NCBI RefSeq assembly: GCF_006636205.1
Contig: NZ_VIGB01000003.1
Span: 4,020,501 to 4,084,500, forward strand
DNA length: 64,000 nt
Reading direction: 5' to 3'
DNA from: Kitasatospora acidiphila
GTDB lineage: Bacteria; Actinomycetota; Actinomycetes; Streptomycetales; Streptomycetaceae
Shown: piece after piece, positions 15,223 to 23,546 of the stretch
Position numbering within the stretch: the first letter of the stretch is position 1
Layout of the letters: every line of letters starts with the position of its first letter
Notes under the pieces: generated by a model
The model's database searches: none
What the model was told of the DNA's origin: nothing
What the model saw: the letters and a program-made list of their open reading frames with translations, nothing else
Made by a program: the position numbers and the translations under genes

Positions 15223-15525
15223 ATGGGCTCTCATTGGCAGGGCAGTAATCGCAGAAGTGAACTACCGAGTGACTGGTCATCTCGTAGGCAAGCCGTGCTT
15301 GCAAGGGATGGATATCAGTGCACCTGGATTGAGTCGACTTCACAGCGATGCACTGAGAAAGCAACTGATGTCGATCACATCATTCCGGGCGGCTCTCATG
15401 AGCCCGCCAATCTACGAGCCCTCTGCTCATGGCATCACTCCAGGAAGTCATCCGCGGAAGGTAACGCCGCGCGGCTTCGACTGAGCATGAAGCGGCCAAA
15501 GCCGCGGCATCCCGGACTGATCTGA
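15223..15525 (+). CDS. HNH endonuclease
   Basis: 100 aa with the HNH core: DVDHIIPGG, then N and the final H in ANLRALCSWHHSRKS; a Cys pair (CTW... CTE) comes earlier. HNH proteins next to the terminase help large terminases cut at cos in many siphoviruses, so this is probably a packaging nuclease and not a homing enzyme. The ATG at 15223 follows AAGGGG. Confidence 0.88.
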   Translation: MGSHWQGSNRRSELPSDWSSRRQAVLARDGYQCTWIESTSQRCTEKATDVDHIIPGGSHEPANLRALCSWHHSRKSSAEGNAARLRLSMKRPKPRHPGLI

Positions 15526-15729
15526 AGTCCTCGCCCTGGTGCTCATCCATCCTTCAAGCCCGGACGGCTCTCTTAGCCGGACGGTTCACCCACTGTGATA
15601 ACTGGGATGGTCCTGGCACTCAGAACTATGGGGGGGTAGCCCCCTGACCAGCTTCTTTTTCCTCGGGACGAACCTGCGGCCCGGAGGGTGTACGGGTCTG
15701 GGGACTTTGAGCTACGAGGGGGTTACACG
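15526..15729 (+). other. Intergenic region after the HNH gene; possible cos vicinity
   Basis: A 204-bp gap with a G7 run (about 15630) in a GGGGGGGTAGCCCCC context and a CGGGACG...CCCGG stretch. In related phages cos lies beside the HNH/terminase genes, but I could not identify the cut site. No gene seen. Confidence 0.35.
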
Positions 15730-15915
15730 ATGTCTGACCAGGCGATTGATGATCTAGACGCGCTCTGCGAAGCGCTCGATCGAGTCGAATCCAGGGCCGA
15801 TCTGAGCAAGGTCATCGAGTCCTGGTCTCCGCCGTCCCAGTCGACCAGGCGCATCGGATGGGAGTTCATCTACGACGCCCGACGGGCGCTAGCAGACCAC
15901 GAGGAGAAGCCGTGA
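15730..15915 (+). CDS. Small hypothetical phage protein
   Basis: 61 aa, helical and acidic (SDQAIDDLDALCEALDRVES), with a second helix at the C terminus. It begins at the ATG at 15730 after GAGGGGG. Its stop overlaps the start of the Acb2-like gene (GTGA), so the two are co-translated and may act together. No family recognised. Confidence 0.65.
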   Translation: MSDQAIDDLDALCEALDRVESRADLSKVIESWSPPSQSTRRIGWEFIYDARRALADHEEKP

Positions 15916-16130
15916 CCTACGAAGAGCTGAACCGCCGCTTCGACCATCATCCGCCGAAGGATGCTCTGACCATCGATCAGCACCAGGACGTACGAGCCGG
16001 CTGCAAGCTCCTTGCAGCCCTGGTCGATGAGGTCTGTCCGGAGGGACGTGAGAAGGCTCTTGCCCTGACGAAGATCGAAGAAGCGATGTTCTGGGCCAAT
16101 GCCTCGATTGCCCGTGATGGCTCCAAGTGA
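15912..16130 (+). CDS. Acb2/Tad1-like cyclic-oligonucleotide sponge (anti-CBASS)
   Basis: 72 aa. The pattern FDHHPPK ... HQDVRAGCKLLAALVDEVCP, then REKALALTKIEEAMFWANAS and IAR, is that of Acb2 (Tad1-type hairpin) proteins. These small proteins hold cyclic di- and trinucleotides and so silence CBASS and some Thoeris defences. The match is by recalled family pattern: HPPK near the start, CP..REK..ALT.LE.A..WA at the end. GTG start 15912 overlaps the upstream stop; its own stop overlaps the next gene. Confidence 0.75.
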   Translation: MTYEELNRRFDHHPPKDALTIDQHQDVRAGCKLLAALVDEVCPEGREKALALTKIEEAMFWANASIARDGSK

Positions 16131-16303
16131 TCTCTTGGTTCATCACTGAGTGGCCTCAGGTCTATCCGAACCTCATCGCATCAGCGATCAGCTCGTCACT
16201 GCTCTTCGCATGGCATCATCGCCGGCTCCGCCGGCTTCTGGCGGAGCATCACGATCGACTGATGGCCGCTGGCGCGGCCGGATCGGACGAAGCCAGCGAG
16301 TAA
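16127..16303 (+). CDS. Small membrane-associated phage protein
   Basis: 58 aa. Hydrophobic VYPNLIASAISSSLLFAW could be one membrane helix, followed by a basic HHRRLRRLL stretch. GTG start overlaps the stop of the Acb2-like gene by 4 bp, so it is the third gene of a coupled trio. Function unknown. Confidence 0.6.
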   Translation: MISWFITEWPQVYPNLIASAISSSLLFAWHHRRLRRLLAEHHDRLMAAGAAGSDEASE

Positions 16304-16354
16304 GAGGCGCCAAGGGTTGCTACGGCTGGGGCCGAACGAGATCGAGAAGTAGAA

Positions 16355-16376
16355 AAGCCGCCCCTTATGGGACGGC
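16355..16376 (+). terminator. Hairpin at the end of the Acb2-like operon
   Basis: AGCCGCCCC-TTAT-GGGACGGCT has a stem of 8 to 9 pairs with one C/A mismatch, followed by CTCTCTAA. It probably ends or attenuates the tRNA-HNH-Acb2 transcript. The CRISPR-like repeats begin immediately after it. Confidence 0.5.
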
Positions 16377-16377
16377 T

Positions 16378-16509
16378 CTCTAACCCCCGCAGTAGCGGGG
16401 AGCAATCGTGCACACGCATCATCCAAGGGACAACCCCGCGTTTGCGGGGAGGAACCCGACGAGGCTCCAACAGCTATCGACGGGCCAACCCCGCAGATGC
16501 GGGGGGCAA
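16378..16509 (+). repeat. Three CRISPR-repeat-like hairpins (type I-E style)
   Basis: Copies at 16378-16405, 16427-16454 and 16482-16509, each 28 nt, share AACCCC(C)GC-N4-GCGGGG followed by AG/GG and AA. The second reads GGGACAACCCCGCGTTTGCG then GGGAGGAA, close to actinobacterial type I-E repeats as I recall them. Gaps between copies are 21 and 27 nt, shorter than the usual 32-33, and repeats are only about 75% alike. No cas gene is nearby. They may be solitary-repeat anti-CRISPR RNAs, a decayed mini-array, or structured terminators. Confidence 0.55.
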
Positions 16510-16631
16510 AATCAAGCGTCCCAGGATGTATGAGTCACCTCCGCCGAAGTGGAGCTGACGTCTCTGACTATGGCACAGCCGCGGGGCGGCTGTCATCCGA
16601 ACACGCCTACGAGACAAGGGAGGTAGATGCC

Positions 16632-17108
16632 ATGGCTGGTCGTGGTCCAGCTCCGAAGCCGGCAGACAAGCGCCACAGGCGCAACGCGTCGACCGACGCT
16701 GCCTCCCTCTCCTCTGACGGAACGCTTCGCGGGAGTCCGCTCCCGCGGTCGGGTTGGGTGATGCGATCCGATGGCGAGTCGCTGGATCTGCCTTGGCCTG
16801 AGGCCACGAAGACATGGTGGCTCAACTGGCGTCGCTCACCTCAGGCGAAGGCCTTCACTGCCTCAGACTGGGATGTGCTCCTGGAGACTGCCGTTCTCCA
16901 CGCCCGATTTTGGACGGGTGATCACAGCGTCGCCTCTGAACTCAGGCTCCGCGTAGCCAAGTTCGGGGCGACGATCGAGGATCGCGCGCGTCTGAAGATG
17001 GAGATCGAGCACCAGGACCAAGACGACGCTCCCGCGTCGACCGAGACTCCTTCTGGCGTCCCTGACCTGACTGACTACCGCCGCCGCTATGCGGCCGGCT
17101 CGGAGTGA
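16632..17108 (+). CDS. terS: Terminase small subunit
   Basis: 158 aa, opening MAGRGPAPKPADKRHRRN, the standard start of actinophage P27/phiC31-type small terminases. A central helical part (WWLNWRRSPQAKAF) and acidic tail follow. It recognises packaging sites and feeds DNA to TerL. The ATG at 16632 follows GGGAGG. The stop overlaps the terL start (GTGA). Longer frame upstream runs through the CRISPR-like repeats and is not coding. Confidence 0.85.
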   Translation: MAGRGPAPKPADKRHRRNASTDAASLSSDGTLRGSPLPRSGWVMRSDGESLDLPWPEATKTWWLNWRRSPQAKAFTASDWDVLLETAVLHARFWTGDHSVASELRLRVAKFGATIEDRARLKMEIEHQDQDDAPASTETPSGVPDLTDYRRRYAAGSE

Positions 17109-18709
17109 CTGAGAAGCTCAAGCCGCTTCCTCCCACACAGACTCTCGGGTATCGGATTCTCGACTGGTGCCGTGCGAATCTGATTCAGCCCGATGGCGAG
17201 CATCAAGGCGAGCCATTCACCTTCACCGATGAGCAAGCGGCTTTTGTCACGCATTTTTATGGCGTCGATGACGCCGGACGATTCACCTTCCGACGGGCCG
17301 TCCTCTCTCGCCCAAAGGGATGGGGAAAGTCTCCTCTCTTGGCCGCGCTCTGTTGCGCGGAACTACTCGGGCCAGTCGTTTACGCCGGGCGAGATGCTTC
17401 AGGCGAGCCGATAGGCCGGCCTCAGCCGTCTCCCTTGGTTCAGCTCGCAGCAGTCTCCGAAGACCAGACGGCTAACACCTACGATCTCGTCAAGGAGATG
17501 CTGACCGGTCCTGCTGAACGGAATCATCCGGGCTTGGACGTCGGCCTCACGCGCGTCTACAGCGCGACTGGCAAGCTCGTTCAGGTCACCAGCAACTCGA
17601 AGAGTCGCGAAGGCCAGCGAACGACTTTTGCCGTTCTAGACGAAACCCATTTGTGGAACCCTTCCAACGGTGGGGACAGGCTTGCAGCTGTCATCCGACG
17701 CAATCTCGCGAAGATGGACGGTCGGTCTGTCGAGACGACAAATGCCTTCGTCCCTGGCGAAGAATCCGTTGCCGAGAGATCCGCTGAAGCGGCCCAGAAA
17801 GCGCGAGAGGGACGGCTACGGCGTGATGGCCTGCTCTACGACCATGTAGAACCCCCATTCGAGGTAGACAAAACGAATGAGCGGAGCATCCGCGACGCGC
17901 TCTCTTTCGTCTACGGCGACGCGCGAGCGTGGATCAATTTCGATCGCATCATTGATGAGATCTGGGATCCCGCCACGGATCCTCAGGACAGCGATCGCTT
18001 CTACTTCAACATGATTACGCATGCTACCGATAGCTGGATATCTCAGCCGGAATGGTTGGTTTGCCAGGATCACGAGAAGATGATTGAGCCCGGAGAGGTT
18101 ATAACCCTCGGGTTTGATGGCTCGCGCAAGCGTGTTCGCGGCGTAACCGACGCTACCGCCCTCATTGGCTGTCGAGTCTCTGATGGTCACCTCTTTCAGT
18201 TGGCCGTTTGGGAACAGCCCGAAGGCCCCGCCGGGGAAGGCTGGGAAGTTCCGATCATCGAGGTTCTTGCGGCCGTTGACGATGCCTTCGATCAGTATTC
18301 TGTGGTCGGCTTTTTCGCCGACCCCGCGAAATGGGAAGGCCACGTCAACACTTGGGAGGCCCGATACGGGCCCCGGCTGACAGTGAAAGCATCCGCCAAT
18401 CACCCCATCGAATGGTGGATGACTGGTGGCCGAGCCAGCCTCACCGTGAGAGCCCTTGAGATCTTGCATAACGCGATCGTCGATCAGGAGATGACCCACG
18501 ATGGCTCATTCGCTTTGACGCGACACGTCCTCAACGCCCGTAGGCGTGTTGGTCGATCCGGAATCACGATCGCCAAGGACCATCCGTCTTCCCCGAGGAA
18601 GATTGACGGCGCCATTGCCGCAACGCTGGCGTTTAAGGCCAGGATGGACGCTCTTGCGTCCGGCGTGACCGAAGTCAAGAAGAAATCCCGCAAGCTCTAC
18701 CGATTCTAA
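17105..18709 (+). CDS. terL: Terminase large subunit
   Basis: 534 aa ATPase-nuclease that packages DNA into heads. Walker A is RPKGWGKSPL (about residue 65), Walker B is TFAVLDETH (about residue 178), and the C-terminal nuclease shows LGFDGSRKR and a late D-G-A triad (KIDGAIAA). GTG start overlaps terS by 4 bp. Full length for the family, with no break. Confidence 0.95.
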   Translation: MTEKLKPLPPTQTLGYRILDWCRANLIQPDGEHQGEPFTFTDEQAAFVTHFYGVDDAGRFTFRRAVLSRPKGWGKSPLLAALCCAELLGPVVYAGRDASGEPIGRPQPSPLVQLAAVSEDQTANTYDLVKEMLTGPAERNHPGLDVGLTRVYSATGKLVQVTSNSKSREGQRTTFAVLDETHLWNPSNGGDRLAAVIRRNLAKMDGRSVETTNAFVPGEESVAERSAEAAQKAREGRLRRDGLLYDHVEPPFEVDKTNERSIRDALSFVYGDARAWINFDRIIDEIWDPATDPQDSDRFYFNMITHATDSWISQPEWLVCQDHEKMIEPGEVITLGFDGSRKRVRGVTDATALIGCRVSDGHLFQLAVWEQPEGPAGEGWEVPIIEVLAAVDDAFDQYSVVGFFADPAKWEGHVNTWEARYGPRLTVKASANHPIEWWMTGGRASLTVRALEILHNAIVDQEMTHDGSFALTRHVLNARRRVGRSGITIAKDHPSSPRKIDGAIAATLAFKARMDALASGVTEVKKKSRKLYRF

Positions 18710-18718
18710 GGGGGTCGA

Positions 18719-20170
18719 GTGCTCAACGACGCTAACACTCCGAATTCCCCTGGCTGGTGGCTCTTGCGTCTCGGAACCACGCTTGCTGCGGATACCGATC
18801 GGTTGGAAACACTTCAGCAGTACGACTCCGGGAAGCATCCGTTGCCGACAGGCAACCGGAAAATGCGGGAGACCTATCATCGCCTTCAAAAGATGTCCCG
18901 GAGCAACTACACAGGGCTCATTGCTGAGGCGGTCCGAGAGCGTCTTTCCGTCCTGGGATTCAGGACTGGTTCCGCTGGCAGCCAGAGCACTGACGAGGAA
19001 GCCTGGCGCATCTGGCAGGCAAACTCCCTCGATGCCGATTGCGGCATCGTCCATCATCAGGCCGGCGCACTTGGTCGGGCCTACGTGATCGTCGGTCCGA
19101 ATCCCCAGGATCCGACCACGCCGATCATCACACCGGAGTCGCCGCTAAGCGTGATCCATGAGTCTGATCCGATTCGAAGCAGAGTTCTCCTAGCTGCCAT
19201 GAAGACATGGCTTGACTCGATCTCTGGCCGACAGCTTGCCATCGTGTATCTGCCCGATCGCATCTGTTACTTCCGGGCAGTCAAGGAAGGGCAGTCGGGC
19301 ACGGCTTGGCAGGCTACCGCATGGGAGCCGGATCCAGACAAGTCTGAGGCTCCAAATCCTCTTGGCGAAGTGCCAGTCATTCCTTTCGTTAACCGGCGGC
19401 AGCGCAATCTGATGGGCATGGGCGAATTCGAGGATGTCACGGACATCCAAGATCGAATCAATGTCACCGTGCTCGATCGTCTCGTCACTCAGGCAATGCA
19501 GGCCTATCGGCAACGGTGGATTAAGGGCGTCGAAGTTGAGGACGAGAACGGAAATCCTCAGCGCCCATTTGATCCGGGCGCTGATCTCCTGTGGATCGTG
19601 CCGGACGCCGATGCATCATTCGGCGACTTCCAGGCGACCGACCTAAAGCCGATTCTATCGGCCTGCTCGGCTGACATCCGAGACATTGCGGCTATCAGTC
19701 GCACCCCTCCCCACTATCTGTTGGCGGACATTGCAAATGTGTCTGGAGACGCCCTGGCAGCCGCTGAAAGCGGCCTAACGTCAAAGGTCAAAGACAGGGC
19801 AATCGAATTCGGCGAGTGCTGGGAACGGGTCATTCGTTTGGCCGGCCAGTACATCGGCTCTGAGATCGGGACTGACTCAGTCATCGTCTGGGCCGATCCT
19901 GAGCGGCACACACTTGCTGAGCTTGCAGACGCTGCCGTGAAATGGGAGGCCGCTGGCGTTCCCTTCAGGGAACGGATGGCGCTTCTGGGCTTCACTCCGA
20001 GCGAGATCGACCGCATGGAAGCTGAGCGCATGAAGGATGCGCTAATGGCATCTCTCAGCTCTCCCATGGGAGTTGATCCGGGCGCCGCCCCGGCCGCCAC
20101 GACTTTGCCCCTGACGGATCCTGGCGCTTCGGCGCCCCAGACTCCGCCGGCTCCGCCGGCCGTGAAGTGA
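18719..20170 (+). CDS. Portal protein (SPP1 Gp6-like)
   Basis: 483 aa. It forms the dodecameric ring through which DNA enters and leaves the capsid. Family hallmarks: N-terminal YDSGKHPLP, an RKMRETYHRLQKMSRSN helix, and the long C-terminal stem and wing with a Pro/Ala-rich end (PQTPPAPPAVK). GTG start 18719 follows AAGGGGG. It overlaps the next gene by 4 bp. Confidence 0.92.
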   Translation: MLNDANTPNSPGWWLLRLGTTLAADTDRLETLQQYDSGKHPLPTGNRKMRETYHRLQKMSRSNYTGLIAEAVRERLSVLGFRTGSAGSQSTDEEAWRIWQANSLDADCGIVHHQAGALGRAYVIVGPNPQDPTTPIITPESPLSVIHESDPIRSRVLLAAMKTWLDSISGRQLAIVYLPDRICYFRAVKEGQSGTAWQATAWEPDPDKSEAPNPLGEVPVIPFVNRRQRNLMGMGEFEDVTDIQDRINVTVLDRLVTQAMQAYRQRWIKGVEVEDENGNPQRPFDPGADLLWIVPDADASFGDFQATDLKPILSACSADIRDIAAISRTPPHYLLADIANVSGDALAAAESGLTSKVKDRAIEFGECWERVIRLAGQYIGSEIGTDSVIVWADPERHTLAELADAAVKWEAAGVPFRERMALLGFTPSEIDRMEAERMKDALMASLSSPMGVDPGAAPAATTLPLTDPGASAPQTPPAPPAVK

Positions 20171-20988
20171 GTGCCGCAGTCCTTGCCGCACGAGCAGCTG
20201 TCGCCGCACGAGCGGTGAGAACCAGGACCACGCAGACCGCACAGACGCTGTGGTCCTCTCTCCCTGACTACTCGGATGACGGCCTGGCCGTGTGGCTCGG
20301 TCAGATCGTCCCCCTGATGACTGCTGCCCAGCAGACGACAGCCGCTCTGACTGACGTCTACCTCTCGCAAGCGCTATCCGAGATGAGCGGTTCTCCGGTT
20401 ACACCGGTTGGGATCCCTGCCGAAATGGTGACGGGATCCGCTCTCCGAAATGGAGTGACACCGGATGTCGAGTACACCAGACCAATCAAAGAAGTCTGGT
20501 ATCAGCTCTCGGAAGGTAGGGCGCCGGTCGACGCACAGGCTATCGGCCAACAGCGCGCACTGACGATGATCTCGACTGATCTCCAACTTGCTCGGACTCA
20601 TGCTTCGCGCATCGTCCTGCAACGGTCTGGTCCGAGTCTCGGAGTTGTCGGCTATCGCCGCGTTGTCGGATCTGGCCGTTCCTGCGAGCTATGCCAGATT
20701 GCGGCGACTCAGCGCTATCACATCGCTGACCTGATGCCCATTCACGCGAATTGCTCGTGTGCCGTCGCGCCTATCACCGGATCGAAGGATCCGGGACAGG
20801 TCATCGATGCGGCCTATCTGGCTGAAGACGCGAAGGCGTCGGACGTCTCAGGGAAGTTCTCGCCGTACTACGGCGCGCATCTTCTCGAAGTGCGGGAGCA
20901 CGGCGAGCTAGGGCCCGTTCTTACGGTCCGCGGGCAGGGCTTTCGTGGTCCTGCCGATATTCCACCGGCAGCCGAAACGGCGGCCTGA
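20167..20988 (+). CDS. MuF-like minor capsid protein
   Basis: 273 aa. The C-terminal zinc-like motif CELCQIA ... HANCSCAVAPI is that of MuF/VG15 head proteins carried between portal and scaffold in siphoviruses. The N-terminal half is Ala-rich and helical. It is probably injected or placed at the portal vertex. GTG start overlaps the portal stop. Confidence 0.85.
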   Translation: MSAAVLAARAAVAARAVRTRTTQTAQTLWSSLPDYSDDGLAVWLGQIVPLMTAAQQTTAALTDVYLSQALSEMSGSPVTPVGIPAEMVTGSALRNGVTPDVEYTRPIKEVWYQLSEGRAPVDAQAIGQQRALTMISTDLQLARTHASRIVLQRSGPSLGVVGYRRVVGSGRSCELCQIAATQRYHIADLMPIHANCSCAVAPITGSKDPGQVIDAAYLAEDAKASDVSGKFSPYYGAHLLEVREHGELGPVLTVRGQGFRGPADIPPAAETAA

Positions 20989-21012
20989 AACCCGAAACGG
21001 GAGAGATAACAC

Positions 21013-21489
21013 ATGACTGACCCGAACGTGCCGCAGAACGGCCCTCAGGCCCCTTCTGGGGCCCCTGCCGAGCCGGCCGCGCCGGTGGACTGGCAGAAGG
21101 AAGCCGAGAAGTGGAAGGCCCTTTCTCGGCAGAATGAGGATCGCGCTAAGGCTAACGCTGGCGCGGCTGACGAGCTTGCCCAGATCAAGGAAGCTCAGCT
21201 GTCCGCCGAGCAGAAGGCCCAGAAGGCCGCGGAGAAGGCTGTAGCAGAGGCGAACAGCGCCAGGGCAGAGCTGGCCCGATATCGCGTGGCAGCCGCTAAA
21301 AGCGTGCCTGTAGAGCTTCTCACTGGCACCGACGAAGCGACCCTGAATGCTCAGGCTGACGCCCTTCTCGCGTTCGCCGGTCAGCAGTCTCCCGCCAATT
21401 TTCCTGTTCCGGATCTCGGGCAGGGAAACCGCGGCGGCACTCCGCCCCCAGACCCCAATGCGTGGCTTCGCCGAATGGCTGGCCGCTAA
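21013..21489 (+). CDS. Head scaffolding protein
   Basis: 158 aa: a Pro/Ala-rich beginning, a long charged coiled coil (QIKEAQLSAEQKAQKAAEKA), then a basic tail ending RRMAGR. This is the usual profile and place of a scaffold that shapes procapsids and then leaves. ATG 21013 follows GGGAGA. Confidence 0.85.
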   Translation: MTDPNVPQNGPQAPSGAPAEPAAPVDWQKEAEKWKALSRQNEDRAKANAGAADELAQIKEAQLSAEQKAQKAAEKAVAEANSARAELARYRVAAAKSVPVELLTGTDEATLNAQADALLAFAGQQSPANFPVPDLGQGNRGGTPPPDPNAWLRRMAGR

Positions 21490-21509
21490 GGCTTTGCCCG
21501 ACTCCCATA

Positions 21510-21530
21510 GCCCGGAGATCGGGCTTTTTT
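21510..21530 (+). terminator. Intrinsic terminator between scaffold and capsid genes
   Basis: GCCCG-GAGAT-CGGGC followed directly by six T, a classic intrinsic terminator. It lies in the middle of the late operon, just ahead of the capsid ribosome site, so the capsid gene may have its own transcript or the terminator may be read through. Confidence 0.75.
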
Positions 21531-21546
21531 CATGGGAGGAAACCCC

Positions 21547-22566
21547 TTGGCTACTAACCCGTTCTCCGGTGGCCAGTATGGCTCCGGTGTCTACCGTAAT
21601 GCTGGTTCGCCGGCCGGTGGCGAGGCTCTCGTTCCGACTCCGGTCTCTGCGGAGATTATCCAGGAGCTTCCGACGGCTTCGGCCATTCTCCAGCGGGCAC
21701 GCCCGGTTCGAATGAGCGCGCTGACTCAGCGCCAGCCTGTGCTTAGCGTTCTGCCTCAGGCGTACTTCCTGAATTCTGGCGGTACTCCCGGTGGCGCTGA
21801 CTTCGCTCTGAAGAGCACGACTCAGCAGCAGTGGAAGAACGTTAACCTTGTTGCCGAAGAGCTGGCCGTCATCGTTCCTATTCCGATGGCCTACCTCGAT
21901 GATGCTCAGGTCGACATCTGGGCCGAGGTCCGGCCGCGGATTGTCGAGGCTTTCGGTATTGCCATTGACGCCGCGTGTCTTTTCGGCGTGAACAGGCCGA
22001 CTACTTGGAGCACGGACATCTACACCGCCGCTACCGCGGCCGGTAACACCGTGACTCCCCAGACCATGACGGGCGCCAATGAGGCAGATCTCGGCGTGGC
22101 CGTTACCCAGATGGGCGCCTCGCTCGTGAAGCAGGGCTTTTCTATCAATGGCTTCGTCACGGCCCCCGGCTTTGGTTGGACTCTCGCCGGCTACCGCTCT
22201 CCTCAGGGTCTGCCGATTTATCAGCCGAACCCGGACAACACTCCTGGCGGCCGCCTTTACGGATTTGACACTGCCGAGGCCCTGAACGGCGCATTCGATC
22301 CGACTAAGGCATCTCTGATTGCTGGGAACTGGGGCAACGCGATTGTTGGTCTACGCCAGGACATCACCTTCACCATGCACACCGATGGTGTCATTCAGGA
22401 TGCTTCTGGGGCCATCGTTCTGAACCTCATGCAGGAGGATTCGGTAGCGCTTCGGTGCGTCATGCGGCTCGGTTTCGCGACTGCTAACCCGGTTACTGCT
22501 CTTGGGCAGAAGAAGGGCACCTACTACCCCTTCAGCGTGATGACTTCGGTCCCCCAGCTGACCTGA
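21547..22566 (+). CDS. Major capsid protein (HK97 fold)
   Basis: 339 aa with the order expected of HK97-type capsid proteins: N-arm (PTPVSAEIIQELPTASAIL), long helix, and the P-domain/E-loop region. Length and place right after the scaffold gene support it. TTG start 21547 is preceded by GGAGG at the right distance; the ATG at 21532 lies too close to its ribosome site. No protease gene is seen nearby. Confidence 0.9.
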   Translation: MATNPFSGGQYGSGVYRNAGSPAGGEALVPTPVSAEIIQELPTASAILQRARPVRMSALTQRQPVLSVLPQAYFLNSGGTPGGADFALKSTTQQQWKNVNLVAEELAVIVPIPMAYLDDAQVDIWAEVRPRIVEAFGIAIDAACLFGVNRPTTWSTDIYTAATAAGNTVTPQTMTGANEADLGVAVTQMGASLVKQGFSINGFVTAPGFGWTLAGYRSPQGLPIYQPNPDNTPGGRLYGFDTAEALNGAFDPTKASLIAGNWGNAIVGLRQDITFTMHTDGVIQDASGAIVLNLMQEDSVALRCVMRLGFATANPVTALGQKKGTYYPFSVMTSVPQLT

Positions 22567-22583
22567 TTCTAGGAGGTTCGCTA

Positions 22584-23546
22584 GTGCGCGTACTCGCGGC
22601 AGTTCATTGGTATGTACCCCTGCACAATGGCGGGGCTGAGGTGATGCTGCACACGATGTTGCGCGCACTGGTGGACCGCGGACACGAGGTTCATGTCCTG
22701 GAGTCTCGTCCGCCGCTCAATGAGCGGTACCGGCATGACGGATACGTCGTTGACGGCACTCAGGTCCATCCTCACCGGGATAAGGAAGATCTCCCGGAAC
22801 TCATGGCGGAATCGGATATTGTCGTGACGCATCTGGAGAACACGGCACGGGCCGTGATCCTGTCCCGATGGATGCAGAAGCCATGCTTCGTCGTGCTTCA
22901 CAACGATCACGAGAACACCCGGTCGTGGTCGAGTGCACAGGATGTCTGGCAGGTCTATAACTCCGAGTGGCTCCGGGACGAGCTAGGCCCGACTGCTCAG
23001 AGTCTGATCGTGCGTCCGCCGATCCTCTCGGAGGAGTACAGGACGACTCCGGGCGAAGCGGTGACCCTGGTCAACCTCAGCCCGGAGAAGGGTTCAGGCG
23101 TCTTCTACGAGTTGGCCGCTCGCATGCCAGAGACACGGTTCCTTGGCGTGGTCGGTGCCCACGGGGACCAGGTCCGTCGGGACCTTCCTAACGTGACGCT
23201 CGTTGAGCACCAGGACCCGCACGCCATGCGTGAGGTATACGCCAGGACGCGTGTCCTGCTGATGCCGTCCGACTATGAGTCTTGGGGTCGTGTCGGTGTC
23301 GAGGCTATGGCGTCCGGGATCCCAGTCATTGCATCCCCAACTGCCGGACTGACAGAGTCACTTGGGCATGCTGGAGTCTTCGTCCCGCGCGATGATCTCG
23401 ACGGTTGGGAGTCGGCGGTGCGCCGGCTTCAGGATGGCCGATCCTGGCGGGCCGCGTCCCGTCGGGCGAAGGCCCGGTCGAACGAGCTTGATGCCCACCG
23501 CATCGAGGATCTTGCGGCGTGGTGCGACGCGGTGGAGTCGGCATGA
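22584..23546 (+). CDS. GT4-family glycosyltransferase
   Basis: 320 aa GT-B fold enzyme. N domain MRVLAAVHWYVPLHNGGAE with the glycine-rich GG motif; C domain with EKGSGVFYELAARMPETRFLGV and the EX7E-like SDYESWGRVGVEAMASG, the sugar-nucleotide site of GT4 enzymes. It sits between capsid and connector genes and overlaps the next gene by 4 bp (ATGA), so it belongs to the head operon. It probably glycosylates the capsid or another virion protein. GTG start 22584 follows AGGAGG. Confidence 0.9.
   Translation: MRVLAAVHWYVPLHNGGAEVMLHTMLRALVDRGHEVHVLESRPPLNERYRHDGYVVDGTQVHPHRDKEDLPELMAESDIVVTHLENTARAVILSRWMQKPCFVVLHNDHENTRSWSSAQDVWQVYNSEWLRDELGPTAQSLIVRPPILSEEYRTTPGEAVTLVNLSPEKGSGVFYELAARMPETRFLGVVGAHGDQVRRDLPNVTLVEHQDPHAMREVYARTRVLLMPSDYESWGRVGVEAMASGIPVIASPTAGLTESLGHAGVFVPRDDLDGWESAVRRLQDGRSWRAASRRAKARSNELDAHRIEDLAAWCDAVESA

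Noticed and set aside
15526..15729. Exact cos site
   Set aside because: The location near HNH/terminase is plausible but no overhang can be fixed from a prophage sequence alone.
16378..16509. Functional CRISPR array
   Set aside because: Only three imperfect repeats, spacers of 21 and 27 nt and no cas genes; retained only as CRISPR-repeat-like.
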